From JAQUTK01 sp963677415 (lineage in GTDB: Bacteria; Bacteroidota; Bacteroidia; Bacteroidales; JAQUTK01), in assembly GCA_963677415.2 (NCBI GenBank), contig CAXXFJ010000021.1:1-64000 (forward strand): DNA of 64,000 nt. The letters run 5' to 3'. Shown piece by piece: positions 9,214 through 17,744 of this stretch. A program made the translations under genes and the position numbers. The stretch's first letter is position 1, and the number at the start of each line of letters is the position of its first letter. The notes under the pieces were generated by a model. The model worked only from the letters and a program-made list of their open reading frames with translations. It did no database searches and was not told where the DNA came from.

Positions 9214-11104
9214 TTTCTTTTCCTTTCTTTGTTTTGTCAATATCAAGCCTGCTCACCTTCCGTAGTTTGTCCGGCTTCTGCAAAAGCAAAGGCACTGAAT
9301 GCGGATCCCAGTCCTCTTCGATATTCCAGTTTACTTTTACGTTAAACTTTTTAGGATAATAATAGACTTCCTCTGGCTGAAGTTTCTCTTCATAAGAACC
9401 AGGGTCCCATTTACCATTGTTGTTCCTATCTACAATTATTCGTGCATAATATTCTCCCGGACTAAGATAAGGATACTCAGCTATTCCATTAACAACAGGA
9501 ACATTCTTCAAGGGCTTGTCCTGATTGGATAGAATCTGAACAAATGCCGGATCTTTGAGACCTATCACACGAAACGAGATTTTAGAATATGAGTCCAGTC
9601 CTTTTGTTCTAAATGAACGCTCATAATAATCACTTGTCAATCCATATATACCTTTGAATAGCGCAGAGTCTGTTATGAAAGAATATTCTGCTCCTGGTTT
9701 CCAGACAACTGAGAAACTAATTTTTTTCCGACTCAAAGAATCATAACTGATTTCATATGGAACATCTTTCCATGTCGTATCCTGTTTGATTTTCAAATGG
9801 ATACCGTTGCGGTCAAATGTTTGTATCGGCTCATCAAAGTTAATAAAGAAAGGGGCAAACACGTCCATTGAAGAAGAAATATTCTCTTTAAACGATAGAT
9901 ATTCCATTTGCGGTCCATCTTTAACCTCTTTCCCTTGCTGCTTTCTTCGTTCAGCGAGTTCTTTCTGTTTCTTTTGTTCTAATAACTTCAGCTCTTCTTT
10001 CTTTTTTCCTTTATTAATCATCTTGAGCGTGTCTGTTACCCAAGACAATTGATTTGTTGAGTCTGTCTTCAGGTAAGAAACGGAAATGTTCAACGTATCA
10101 ATGGACCAGACTTCTTCTTTTTTAATCCAATAGTCAAGTGTGTCATTTCGAGAGTTGCTTTCCATGATAAACCAGTCTTCCTTTATCTCATTATTTAGCA
10201 GCTTGACAACGGGTAGAGAGTCGGATTTAGTCGCCATAAAAAGAGAAAACTTTTCTTTCTGTAAGCGCTCACTTTTGACAAGATACTGCCGGGCATATTC
10301 TTTTTTAAAAAGTGAAAGCACAATATTATCGGGATAGAAGTGAGTAAATGGTACGATCATCACGGTATCAATTGTTATAGAGTCTTTCCAGACCGTATCG
10401 GATCTCAGTTCAGAAGCAAAAGAAGGGATTACAATAGAATCACAGAACGCTAAATCCTCTGCTGGTTGGTTGTAATAATAATTACGGTCCTTGTCGTTCA
10501 AGGCAAAAACTTTATATGAACCTGGAGCAATGTTACGTACAGAAAACTGTCCTTTTGAGTTCGTTTTTGTAACCCGAAGTAAAGGCTCTTTTTGAAACAA
10601 GGAGTCATCTCCTGCACGCTGAATCCCCACAACTATATTTGGAACAAGTTCTTGATTTTCTGCATTGATAACCGTTCCAGAAATCATAAGTGAGTCCACA
10701 TAGGAACCGGTAGAAAAGGAAAGAGCAAAATTAGGAAGTGGGTTCTTTTCATTCAGATCTGAAATAGCATCACTGAAGTCAATAGTATAGGTCGTATTTG
10801 CTTGTAGAGAATCTTTCATTTCAACAGTAATCTTTCTTCCCCCTCCCTTGATTATTGGCATACTTTTTTGAGGGGGAGATATGACCACCTTTTCTTGAGG
10901 TGTTGAAAGACTAATATTTTCATCAAACAATATTTCAATCTTCTTTTTATCAAAATTCAACTGACCGGGAGATGGCGTACTCTCAATAAAGACGGGGGGC
11001 ATTTCGTCTTTCGGACCTCCTGTAGGAGATCCCACACTTGCACAAGACGTAACTAAAACTGGAAGTATTGTTACAATAGCTAAATGTCTTAATCCTTTTA
11101 CCAT
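9161..11104 (-). CDS. Ig-like (SbsA-type) domain lipoprotein
   Basis: About 647 residues. The start is placed at the ATG at 11104, which leads straight into a lipoprotein signal (hydrophobic AIVTILPVLVTSC lipobox, then ASVGSPTGGPKDE). The further-upstream reading at 11131 begins with TTG. After the lipobox comes an SbsA-like Ig domain (PPVFIESTPSP through TTYTIDFSDAISDLNEK). A carboxypeptidase-regulatory-like segment follows (ISGTVINAENQELVPNIVVG, SVRNIAPGSYKVFALND), and a second pair lies toward the C-terminus (VDRNNNGKWDPG). A Lys/Glu-rich stretch near the middle (KKEELKLLEQKKQKEL) may be helical. This is a surface or periplasmic structural lipoprotein of unknown function. A TACTTTTG box at 11109-11116 sits almost on the start codon. 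Confidence 0.82.
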   Translation of the reverse strand: MVKGLRHLAIVTILPVLVTSCASVGSPTGGPKDEMPPVFIESTPSPGQLNFDKKKIEILFDENISLSTPQEKVVISPPQKSMPIIKGGGRKITVEMKDSLQANTTYTIDFSDAISDLNEKNPLPNFALSFSTGSYVDSLMISGTVINAENQELVPNIVVGIQRAGDDSLFQKEPLLRVTKTNSKGQFSVRNIAPGSYKVFALNDKDRNYYYNQPAEDLAFCDSIVIPSFASELRSDTVWKDSITIDTVMIVPFTHFYPDNIVLSLFKKEYARQYLVKSERLQKEKFSLFMATKSDSLPVVKLLNNEIKEDWFIMESNSRNDTLDYWIKKEEVWSIDTLNISVSYLKTDSTNQLSWVTDTLKMINKGKKKEELKLLEQKKQKELAERRKQQGKEVKDGPQMEYLSFKENISSSMDVFAPFFINFDEPIQTFDRNGIHLKIKQDTTWKDVPYEISYDSLSRKKISFSVVWKPGAEYSFITDSALFKGIYGLTSDYYERSFRTKGLDSYSKISFRVIGLKDPAFVQILSNQDKPLKNVPVVNGIAEYPYLSPGEYYARIIVDRNNNGKWDPGSYEEKLQPEEVYYYPKKFNVKVNWNIEEDWDPHSVPLLLQKPDKLRKVSRLDIDKTKKGKENEESNMFEFESMGEGEY

Positions 11105-11127
11105 AGCGCAAAAGTATATGGATTTTA

Positions 11128-12402
11128 TCAATTATATGGAGGAATAGTCAATAATTTATGTCCAAAACGGCAATGCAAACATTTTTTTGCATCGCAATAT
11201 TCTTTTCGAAGTTGGATCAACGCTTGAGAATCGAATGCATTATCCACTTTCAATCCTGCTTCTTTCCATGAATATACAATATAATTCTGTTCGGGAGGTA
11301 ATGCTTCCAGAAGCAGGAAAGCGCGTTCTTCTATGTCAGGACGTTCATTCTTGCGTCCATAAATAAAGAGGAGTGGCACGGCTACATTGATAATTAAAAC
11401 ATCAGTTGCCAACTTTCCGATACTTTTCACTCCGCGGGGAGATTCATGCGAAAAACTATAATGTGTGTCCCAATAGCGAGAAGCCGCGACTTTGAAAAGC
11501 AAGCGAAAATCATTCAGGGTCTCTGCTTCAATCAACCTTGAGAAAAGATTCTCTGCTTTCTGTACAAATGCTGCAAGTTCGGCTATGCGCACATGCGGAA
11601 AATTAGTTGGCCTAAGACGGAGCATCTTCCATAAAGGGGTATCAAGCGGGATAAGCCCAAACTTATGTTGTAAGAAATCATATTCCCTTTTCAGATCCTC
11701 GGCATATCTGTCGTGAAGATCTTCCTGACGCAACATTCCTGCTTGACCAAAGAACAATGCCTCAATCTGCAACAAACTGTTTCGATGCTTTCTGATATAC
11801 GTCAAAGGAAGAGACCGGGTCAACTGTTCAAAGAGGTCATTGTTGATTCCAAAACCAAAGTAGCGCCCCATCGTCTGGTAAAGAACATCCTCCCAGTCAT
11901 CTATATTACGTTCTAATAAAATGGATATTGAATTCGTCTTTCTTTCAAGACGTTCGGCAAGAAGTGCTGTCTTCCAGGAAGTGATGAGAATTGGGTCAAG
12001 AAGAGAAAGCCTTGACTTGCATACACAGCACTCTTTTGAAAGCAGGTTGAGATAATTCAACTGAATAGAATCAGGACAACTCATCACATAATGCGACGGA
12101 TGATGACCACTCTGACAAATCGCTTCACGATCCATTTCACCTACTACATGAAGAATCACTGAATTATATGCAGGATCCGAATCGTGGTGATGACGATACC
12201 AATCCGATGATTTAGAATGGATCTCCACATTGCCGGCCCACATAACTCCATCAATCTTTATTTTCGCATTAAAAAAGTCCGGACCTGCATCTGAATTGTA
12301 CAACCCCGGATCTATGATTTCCAACGAACAGCCATCTGTTGTGGTTTGTTGCTGCTGAAGCGTTAGTTTGTGCTTCCATACATACGTCAGGAGTTTCTCC
12401 AT
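11128..12402 (-). CDS. DUF2851 family protein
   Basis: About 424 residues, a cytoplasmic family of unknown function nearly confined to Bacteroidota. Recognisable parts are the N-terminal LTYVWKHKL, DPGLYNSDAGPDFFNAKI, WAGNVEIHSKSSDWYRHHHD and the C-terminal cysteine cluster DAKKCLHCRFG. The conserved acidic and histidine residues (GPDFFNAKI, EIHSKSSDWY) look nuclease-like, but that is only an impression. I prefer the ATG at 12402; one at 12411 is also possible. It is the first gene of a three-gene leftward group and is transcribed from a box at 12423-12430, divergent from dapB. Confidence 0.85.
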   Translation of the reverse strand: MEKLLTYVWKHKLTLQQQQTTTDGCSLEIIDPGLYNSDAGPDFFNAKIKIDGVMWAGNVEIHSKSSDWYRHHHDSDPAYNSVILHVVGEMDREAICQSGHHPSHYVMSCPDSIQLNYLNLLSKECCVCKSRLSLLDPILITSWKTALLAERLERKTNSISILLERNIDDWEDVLYQTMGRYFGFGINNDLFEQLTRSLPLTYIRKHRNSLLQIEALFFGQAGMLRQEDLHDRYAEDLKREYDFLQHKFGLIPLDTPLWKMLRLRPTNFPHVRIAELAAFVQKAENLFSRLIEAETLNDFRLLFKVAASRYWDTHYSFSHESPRGVKSIGKLATDVLIINVAVPLLFIYGRKNERPDIEERAFLLLEALPPEQNYIVYSWKEAGLKVDNAFDSQALIQLRKEYCDAKKCLHCRFGHKLLTIPPYN

Positions 12403-12422
12403 GTTTAGCATTTATATACAGA

Positions 12423-12430
12423 CAAAAGTA
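12423..12430 (-). promoter_or_regulatory. -7 box for the DUF2851 group
   Basis: TACTTTTG on the minus strand matches TAnnTTTG. It lies only 12 bases from the outward-facing dapB box, so polymerases at the two promoters would compete. Confidence 0.6.
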
Positions 12431-12442
12431 GATAATATTTTA

Positions 12443-12450
12443 TACCTTTG
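12443..12450 (+). promoter_or_regulatory. -7 box for dapB
   Basis: TACCTTTG matches TAnnTTTG. It overlaps the upstream in-frame ATG at 12448, which rules that ATG out as the translation start. Confidence 0.65.
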
Positions 12451-12480
12451 CCTCATAATTCTCGTTTAAACAGTATGAAT

Positions 12481-13197
12481 ATGCGAATTGCTTTGATTGG
12501 ATACGGAAAGATGGGTAAAGAAATTGAACAAATTGCCCTCTCACGCGGACACAAAATTGTTTCTATTATAGATATCAATAATATTGAAGATATGAAGTCG
12601 GAGGCATTCTGTAGTGCAGATGTTGCCATCGAATTTACCTCCCCTGCTGTTGCAGTAGAAAACTACAAGCGTTGTTTTGATGCCGGAGTAGCTGTAGTCT
12701 CTGGAACTACTGGCTGGGCAAATCATTGGGATGAAATCAAGACAATTGTAGAAAAAGAAGGAAAAACCTTCTTTTGGACATCTAATTTCAGTAGAGGAGT
12801 AAATATTTTCTTTGCACTTAATAGATACCTGGCAAAAATAATGGATCGCTTCCCAGAGTACAACGTAAGTATGGAAGAAGTTCACCATACTCAAAAGCTG
12901 GATGCTCCAAGCGGCACGGCAATCACACTGGCAGAAGGAATTATTGAGAACCTTGGTCGCAAAGACAAATGGGTGAAAGAGATTGAAGAGGCTGATAACG
13001 AAATGGCTATTCACTCTATACGGGAAGGGGCTGTTCCGGGCATTCACACTATAAATTATGAATCTGAAGCTGATATCATCACTATCAGACATGATTCCAA
13101 AAGCCGTAAGGGGCTTGCAATGGGTGCTGTACTTGCTGCAGAGTTTACCTGTGGAAAGAAAGGACTTCTGGGAATGAAGGATATGTTTACTTTTTAA
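12481..13197 (+). CDS. dapB: 4-Hydroxy-tetrahydrodipicolinate reductase
   Basis: Reduces hydroxy-tetrahydrodipicolinate with NAD(P)H in the diaminopimelate/lysine pathway, which supplies peptidoglycan cross-links. The dinucleotide fold starts at once with ALIGYGKMGKEI; SGTTGW follows; the substrate motif is EVHHTQKLDAPSGTA, with the catalytic histidine and lysine. Length of about 239 residues is normal for the Bacteroidota form. The ATG at 12481 (or 12475) is chosen because the promoter box overlaps the earlier in-frame ATG. It is followed after 9 bases by lepB and probably co-transcribed with it. Another enzyme of the same pathway, asd, lies far to the right. Confidence 0.95.
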   Translation: MRIALIGYGKMGKEIEQIALSRGHKIVSIIDINNIEDMKSEAFCSADVAIEFTSPAVAVENYKRCFDAGVAVVSGTTGWANHWDEIKTIVEKEGKTFFWTSNFSRGVNIFFALNRYLAKIMDRFPEYNVSMEEVHHTQKLDAPSGTAITLAEGIIENLGRKDKWVKEIEEADNEMAIHSIREGAVPGIHTINYESEADIITIRHDSKSRKGLAMGAVLAAEFTCGKKGLLGMKDMFTF

Positions 13198-13206
13198 AAT
13201 ACAATC

Positions 13207-14631
13207 ATGAAGGTCTCTACCAAACAGTGGTTTAAGTTTAGTCTTGCCACGCTGCTCTATTTAGCTTTCGTTGTCTGGATGGGTAATTATTGGATTCTGA
13301 TCGGCGAACTGCTTATCATAGATCTTTATCTAACTAAGTTTATCCCATACGGTTTTTGGAGAAAATCAAAAAACGCAACCTTCCGTAAAGTAATGGAATG
13401 GGTAGATGCCATTGGTTTTGCATTGGTTGCCGTTTATTTCATCAATACATTCTTTTTTCAAAACTATCAGATTCCAAGTTCCTCATTAGAGAAGTCATTG
13501 CTGGTTGGAGATTACCTGTTTGTAAGCAAATTAAGCTATGGACCAAGAGTCCCCAATACGCCTCTTTCTTTCCCATTGGCGCAACACACCATGCCGGTGC
13601 TTAATTGCAAGTCATATATCGAGTTTCCACAATGGGATTACAAACGGGTCAAAGGATTGGCGTCAATCAAACACAATGATATTGTTGTTTTCAACTTCCC
13701 TGCTGGTGATACCGTCGCTGTTAATTATCAACAAGCGGACTATTATACGCTCTGTGCAGTATACGGCAGAGAGGTAGTAAACAAAGACAAGAAAGACTTT
13801 GGTGATATAATCTACCGGCCAGTAGACCGAAGAGAAAACTATGTGAAACGCTGTATAGGACTCCCGGGTGAAACGCTTCAGATTAAAGACAATATTGTCT
13901 TCATCAATGGAAAAGAGCAAAAAACGCCTAAAAACGCACAGTTCTGCTATTATGTGGAAACGAACGGTAAACGTTTTACAAGAGAAGAGTATCGCTCCAT
14001 GAACGTTTCTAAAGAAGACCAGGACTGTATCATTTCAAACGCTCCAAACCCTATCTATAGAATCCCCTTAACGACGAAGTCACTTGAAATATGTAAAGGT
14101 TTTAACTTTATTACCAAGGTGGTTATTGAGCCTGCTACAAATGCAGACCGTTACAAAACCTTAGTTAGTACTTTCTCTATTCCTGAACAAGCGGCTGCAC
14201 AAATAGCATCTTCTATGGATCTGACCTATCCGGTAGAATATAATACAGGATGGAGCCGCGACAATTTCGGTCCGATCTTTATTCCAAATAAAGGCTTCAC
14301 CATCAAACTTACTGCAGAGAATCTTCCTATCTACGAACGTGTCATACGTGTTTATGAGGAGAACCAACTGGAAGTAAAGAATGGACAACTATTTATCAAT
14401 GGAAAAGAGACAGACTCATATACATTCAAAATGGATTATTATTGGATGATGGGAGATAACCGTCACAACTCAGCTGATTCCCGTTCATGGGGTTTTGTTC
14501 CAGAAGATCATATTGTTGGAAAACCAATTATGGTTTGGCTTTCACTGGATAAGGACAGAGGTTGGTTTGATGGTAAGATTCGTTTTAACCGATTATTTAA
14601 ATGGGTGGATAATTTAGCTGCCGCCGATTGA
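13207..14631 (+). CDS. lepB: Signal peptidase I
   Basis: Membrane protease (family S26A) that removes signal peptides from exported proteins. Three hydrophobic segments occur before the catalytic domain (about residues 11-25, 28-44 and 66-84). The catalytic serine is Ser93 in IPSSSLEKSLLVGD and the general-base lysine is Lys214 in NYVKRCIGLPGE. Box E is complete (MMGDNRHNSADSRSWGF). At 474 residues it is longer than the E. coli enzyme because of insertions between the boxes, as is common in Bacteroidota. It lies between dapB and a second, altered paralog whose start overlaps its stop codon. Confidence 0.94.
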   Translation: MKVSTKQWFKFSLATLLYLAFVVWMGNYWILIGELLIIDLYLTKFIPYGFWRKSKNATFRKVMEWVDAIGFALVAVYFINTFFFQNYQIPSSSLEKSLLVGDYLFVSKLSYGPRVPNTPLSFPLAQHTMPVLNCKSYIEFPQWDYKRVKGLASIKHNDIVVFNFPAGDTVAVNYQQADYYTLCAVYGREVVNKDKKDFGDIIYRPVDRRENYVKRCIGLPGETLQIKDNIVFINGKEQKTPKNAQFCYYVETNGKRFTREEYRSMNVSKEDQDCIISNAPNPIYRIPLTTKSLEICKGFNFITKVVIEPATNADRYKTLVSTFSIPEQAAAQIASSMDLTYPVEYNTGWSRDNFGPIFIPNKGFTIKLTAENLPIYERVIRVYEENQLEVKNGQLFINGKETDSYTFKMDYYWMMGDNRHNSADSRSWGFVPEDHIVGKPIMVWLSLDKDRGWFDGKIRFNRLFKWVDNLAAAD

Positions 14632-15647
14632 AAAAAATATCAAATAAAAGAGGATGGATAACAGTGGTAGTCGCATTCTGGATTGCACTGTTTATCCGTT
14701 GTTTTCTGTTTGGATCATACAGGATCTCTTCTTCTTGCATGGAAGATAGCCTTCTTCCGGGCGATTATATTATCGCATCCAATCTAAGTTATGGCATTCG
14801 TACGCCTCAGACACTGCTGACGATTCCTTTCACGCATGACTCAATCTATCTCTTTGGCATGAAAGCCTATTCTCCCCTTTTGCAACTCCCATACTATCGT
14901 TTAGGAAGCAAACTGGCAGAACGCAACGACATCGTCCTTTTCAACAGGCCTTTTCAAAATAAGACAGATGTGCCACTGGATAAACAAAAGGTTGAAATCA
15001 GTCGTGTCGTTGGACTTCCCGGTGACACGATTAGGATTGACGAAAGTTATTCGGCTCCTATTATCATCAATGGCAAAGCATCTATGGATAGTCCATTGGC
15101 AAAGAATTTTTATTCCTTTCCTTACAGTGAACGCGCTCAAATAGAAAGAATTTCCAAAACAATGGAAAATGCTTCTTTTCAAATCTTTCATAAGACTGGT
15201 GATTCTTTGGCTATTTGTTTGCTAAACCGCTTGGAATTCTATAAAATAAAAGGAGATCTTCCCGTCGCCTTTCCCCTTAAACCCTATTCTATAGCCGGCA
15301 AAAATATCTCAATGGTAATACCATCCAGAAATATGACTATCAAGCTAACGCCGGATAACATCGAACGATACCAAACCATTATATGCTGTTACGAACCCGT
15401 CAGGGCTTTGAAAGTAGGAAATAATATCTATGTGAACAGTAAGAAGATTACTTCCTACACTTTTAAATTAAACTATTACTGGATGCTTTCAGACAATCGC
15501 GAAGCATACACTGATTCCCGAACATTTGGAGTCGTTCCTGAAACACATCTTATCAGTAAGGCACTTTCTATTTGGTTTTCCGTTTCGCCATCAGCTTCTT
15601 TTATGAGTAGCTTACGTTGGAACCGTTTCTTTCAAAGAGTTCATTAA
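14628..15647 (+). CDS. Signal peptidase I paralog lacking both catalytic residues
   Basis: A 339-residue S26-family protein with one N-terminal membrane segment (about residues 11-28). It starts at TTG 14628, overlapping the lepB stop, so the two are translationally coupled. It aligns without gaps to LepB around the active site (ISSSCMEDSLLPGD against IPSSSLEKSLLVGD), which puts Cys37 where LepB has catalytic Ser93. The lysine box reads EISRVVGLPGD, so Ser125 replaces Lys214. Box E reads MLSDNREAYTDSR instead of MMGDNRHNSADSR. With serine, lysine and the box E serine changed, normal peptidase activity is unlikely. The fold and membrane anchor are kept, so it could be a partner or regulator of LepB. 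That role is inference. Confidence 0.88.
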   Translation: MKKISNKRGWITVVVAFWIALFIRCFLFGSYRISSSCMEDSLLPGDYIIASNLSYGIRTPQTLLTIPFTHDSIYLFGMKAYSPLLQLPYYRLGSKLAERNDIVLFNRPFQNKTDVPLDKQKVEISRVVGLPGDTIRIDESYSAPIIINGKASMDSPLAKNFYSFPYSERAQIERISKTMENASFQIFHKTGDSLAICLLNRLEFYKIKGDLPVAFPLKPYSIAGKNISMVIPSRNMTIKLTPDNIERYQTIICCYEPVRALKVGNNIYVNSKKITSYTFKLNYYWMLSDNREAYTDSRTFGVVPETHLISKALSIWFSVSPSASFMSSLRWNRFFQRVH

Positions 15648-15654
15648 TCACACG

Positions 15655-16299
15655 ATGAAAGCGATCTGCCTCACTTCTGGCTATCTGGCACCGATTCAGT
15701 ATTATTCCAAACTGATATCCAATGTTCCTGTATATATAGAGATCAATGAAAACTACATCAAGCAGAGCTATCGTAACCGTTGTGTCATTGCAGGAGCAAA
15801 TGGTCCGCTTATTCTTACCGTCCCTGTAGTCAAGCCAGACACACTCAAATGTCCAACCAAAGATATTCGGATATCAGAACATGGCAATTGGCAGCATCTG
15901 CATTGGAATGCGATCGTTTCAGCATATAATTCAACTCCTTTCTTTGAGTATTATCAAGATGATTTTGCTCCTTTTTATGAGAAGAAGTATCCATTTCTTT
16001 TGGATCTGAATGAAGGATTACGTGAACTCGTCTGTTCACTTGTAGACTTTCAACCAAACATCTGTTATACGTCTGTCTATCTTTCCTCGTCTGACTCAGA
16101 TTTTGAAGATTACAGGGAACGGATCAAACCGACGCAAGAAACCAGCACTGATTCTTTGTTCATTTCTCCTGAATATTATCAGGTCTTCGCTTCACGCAAC
16201 GGATTCATTCCTAATCTAAGTATCATCGACTTGTTATTTAACATGGGACCGGAATCCAGATTACTACTGCTTCATTCTATTAAAAAGACGATTCTCTAA
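15655..16299 (+). CDS. WbqC family protein
   Basis: A 214-residue protein of the WbqC-like family (PF08889), found in polysaccharide and O-antigen clusters and elsewhere; its biochemical role is not established. The N-terminal ICLTSGYLAPIQYYSKL is the usual opening, followed by EINENYIKQSYRNRC, TVPVVKP and WQHLHWNAI. It begins 7 bases after the signal peptidase paralog and completes the dapB-lepB-paralog-WbqC run. No signal peptide is seen. Confidence 0.85.
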   Translation: MKAICLTSGYLAPIQYYSKLISNVPVYIEINENYIKQSYRNRCVIAGANGPLILTVPVVKPDTLKCPTKDIRISEHGNWQHLHWNAIVSAYNSTPFFEYYQDDFAPFYEKKYPFLLDLNEGLRELVCSLVDFQPNICYTSVYLSSSDSDFEDYRERIKPTQETSTDSLFISPEYYQVFASRNGFIPNLSIIDLLFNMGPESRLLLLHSIKKTIL

Positions 16300-16347
16300 G
16301 TTTCTATTATTGTCTGATACTGAAATGGGTGATTCTTCTTCCATTTA

Positions 16348-16642
16348 GTTGACTCAATGCTACCATTCTGCCTGACTTTTCAGAAACTTTCTTTAGGAAT
16401 CTGTGAATCAACCAGAGAAAAAAGTCTTTTTAATAGGGCACATAAATAGCCCAAACCGTAAGATTAAACTCAGCAGCAAAGATGTATTTCTTATTCCAAA
16501 CCGTGGAATGATCATATTGAAGTTCAGAATGATCATTCCACGGTTTGGAACGATCATTCCGTGCTTCAATATGAATAATGTGTCGGGTAGCGATGACCTT
16601 TTCAACCCAACAAAGAAAACTTTTCTTCCTATCAGATGGTAA
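16348..16642. repeat. Dispersed intergenic repeat, copy A, with 21-bp tandem units
   Basis: This non-coding stretch matches 49596-49895 over its whole length: both start GTTGACTCAA, then share TTTTCAGAAAC, TGTGAATCAACC, AAAAAGTCTTTTT, AAATA(G/A)CCCAAACC, and end near TTCTTCCTAT. The core is a run of 21-bp units at 16505-16525, 16526-16546 and 16547-16567 plus a partial unit at 16568-16580, each built round GAAYGATCATTC, which is close to self-complementary. Short open frames across it (for example 16403-16642) only show the 7-residue periodicity that a 21-bp unit must give. The rest of the 16300-16811 spacer holds the TTATCAACA sites. Confidence 0.8.
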
Positions 16643-16811
16643 AATATATCAAGCAACAAATGGCAGACATCCATGGCACAGACGAAACAAATGCTTTACA
16701 ATGAACATCTGTTTATTGTAAATATCAACAATTGTTGATAAAGTATAGATGTATCTCATTATCAACGATATTAACTAGTGACAAGTTGTTGATAAAGGTA
16801 TGATTGCTTGT

Positions 16812-17339
16812 TTATTTGAGTTGTTTAAAAAAGTCCCATATAACAATCCCGGCTGTCACTGCAACATTCAAAGAGTGTTTTGTTCCATATTGCGGTAATT
16901 CAACACATCCATCACAAAGATCTATCACTTCCTGTTGAACCCCCTTTACCTCATTTCCCAGAACCACAGCATACTTTGCTTTTTTATCCAATGTTAGTTC
17001 GTCCAGCATTTTACTACCCTTTACCTGTTCAATAGCAAGTACTATATAATGTTGTGCTTGAAGAGCTAATACAGCTGTTTTTGTATCTTTAAAATATTCC
17101 CATTGCACATTGAGTTCTGCACCTAGAGCGGTTTTATGTATCTCTGCATGTGGCGGTACAGCAGTGATACCACACAATAATACCTTATCCACACGAAAGG
17201 CATCTGATGTGCGAAACACTGATCCTACATTATTCAAGCTGCGAATATGATCTAATACAACTACCAATGGAAGCTTTTCAATACTTTTATATTCTTCTGA
17301 ACTTACCCTCTGTAACTCTTCAATTTTTAGTTTCTGCAT
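16812..17339 (-). CDS. SpoU/TrmH-family RNA 2'-O-methyltransferase
   Basis: A 175-residue SPOUT methylase that would transfer a methyl group from S-adenosylmethionine to a ribose 2'-OH in tRNA or rRNA. The three SpoU motifs are present: DHIRSLNNVGSVFRTSDAF, YAVVLGNEVKGV and LPQYGTKHSLNVAVTAGI, the last two forming the trefoil-knot cofactor site. Only a short N-terminal extension precedes them. The specific nucleotide cannot be assigned. It stands alone, flanked on both sides by TTATCAACA-containing spacers. Confidence 0.9.
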   Translation of the reverse strand: MQKLKIEELQRVSSEEYKSIEKLPLVVVLDHIRSLNNVGSVFRTSDAFRVDKVLLCGITAVPPHAEIHKTALGAELNVQWEYFKDTKTAVLALQAQHYIVLAIEQVKGSKMLDELTLDKKAKYAVVLGNEVKGVQQEVIDLCDGCVELPQYGTKHSLNVAVTAGIVIWDFFKQLK

Positions 17340-17527
17340 TGTTTATATCTCTGTTGATAACCTGTTATTAGTGCATGGATTACTTTTCGTAACTTTCTCT
17401 TGCAAAATAAGCAATAACAACTGTAATAAGAAAGTATTCGTAAAATGAAATAAGAATTAGATTATTATTTCACGTAAATATTGATGCTTTTATCAACAAT
17501 ACTTGTCTAAAATAGAAATGAACATCG

Positions 17528-17535
17528 TACATTTG
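17528..17535 (+). promoter_or_regulatory. Possible -7 box for nadA with a long leader
   Basis: TACATTTG matches TAnnTTTG and lies about 210 bases before the nadA ATG, directly before a TTATCAACA site at 17541. No closer box is obvious in the AT-rich spacer. Confidence 0.4.
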
Positions 17536-17744
17536 CATTGTTATCAACATTTGTGAATAAAGTCTATAAGAATAAGATTTACAGCTGATAAGAGAAATTA
17601 TAAATGTTCATATCCTCTTTATAAGCAGTATATATTTACTAGTAACTTTAAAGATGCTCTAAAAGAGAAAGTTATAAACAGTATTCACAATCTATTATTA
17701 CTATCATTTTTCAATATATATATATCAAATAAATACTTATTATA

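Larger units (their letters stand above)
16722..17680. other. Cluster of TTATCAACA sites in AT-rich DNA (candidate origin or regulatory region)
   Basis: Five exact TTATCAACA 9-mers in either orientation lie at 16733-16741, 16787-16795, 17352-17360, 17490-17498 and 17541-17549. One-mismatch forms lie at 16722-16730, 16759-16767 and 17672-17680. TGTGAATAA lies at 17552-17560. They flank the SpoU methylase gene on both sides, and the right-hand spacer (17340-17744) is strikingly AT-rich with no gene in it. The 9-mer differs at one base from the classical DnaA box TTATCCACA. A replication origin is possible; a regulator of nadA is the main alternative. Confidence 0.45.

Noticed and set aside
12541..13092. 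Open frame of 183 codons on the minus strand
   Set aside because: It is a shadow of dapB, with no family features and no promoter.
13207..15647. Two signal peptidase genes as a simple duplication of active enzymes
   Set aside because: The second copy has changed both catalytic residues and box E, so it should not be counted as a second active LepB.
16505..16580. Possible CRISPR array
   Set aside because: The units are directly adjacent 21-mers without spacers and are themselves variable; no cas genes are present.
16403..16642. Small open frame with a 7-residue repeat (MIIPRFG-like)
   Set aside because: The 7-residue pattern follows automatically from the 21-bp DNA repeat, and an equivalent long frame is not kept from end to end in the second copy.
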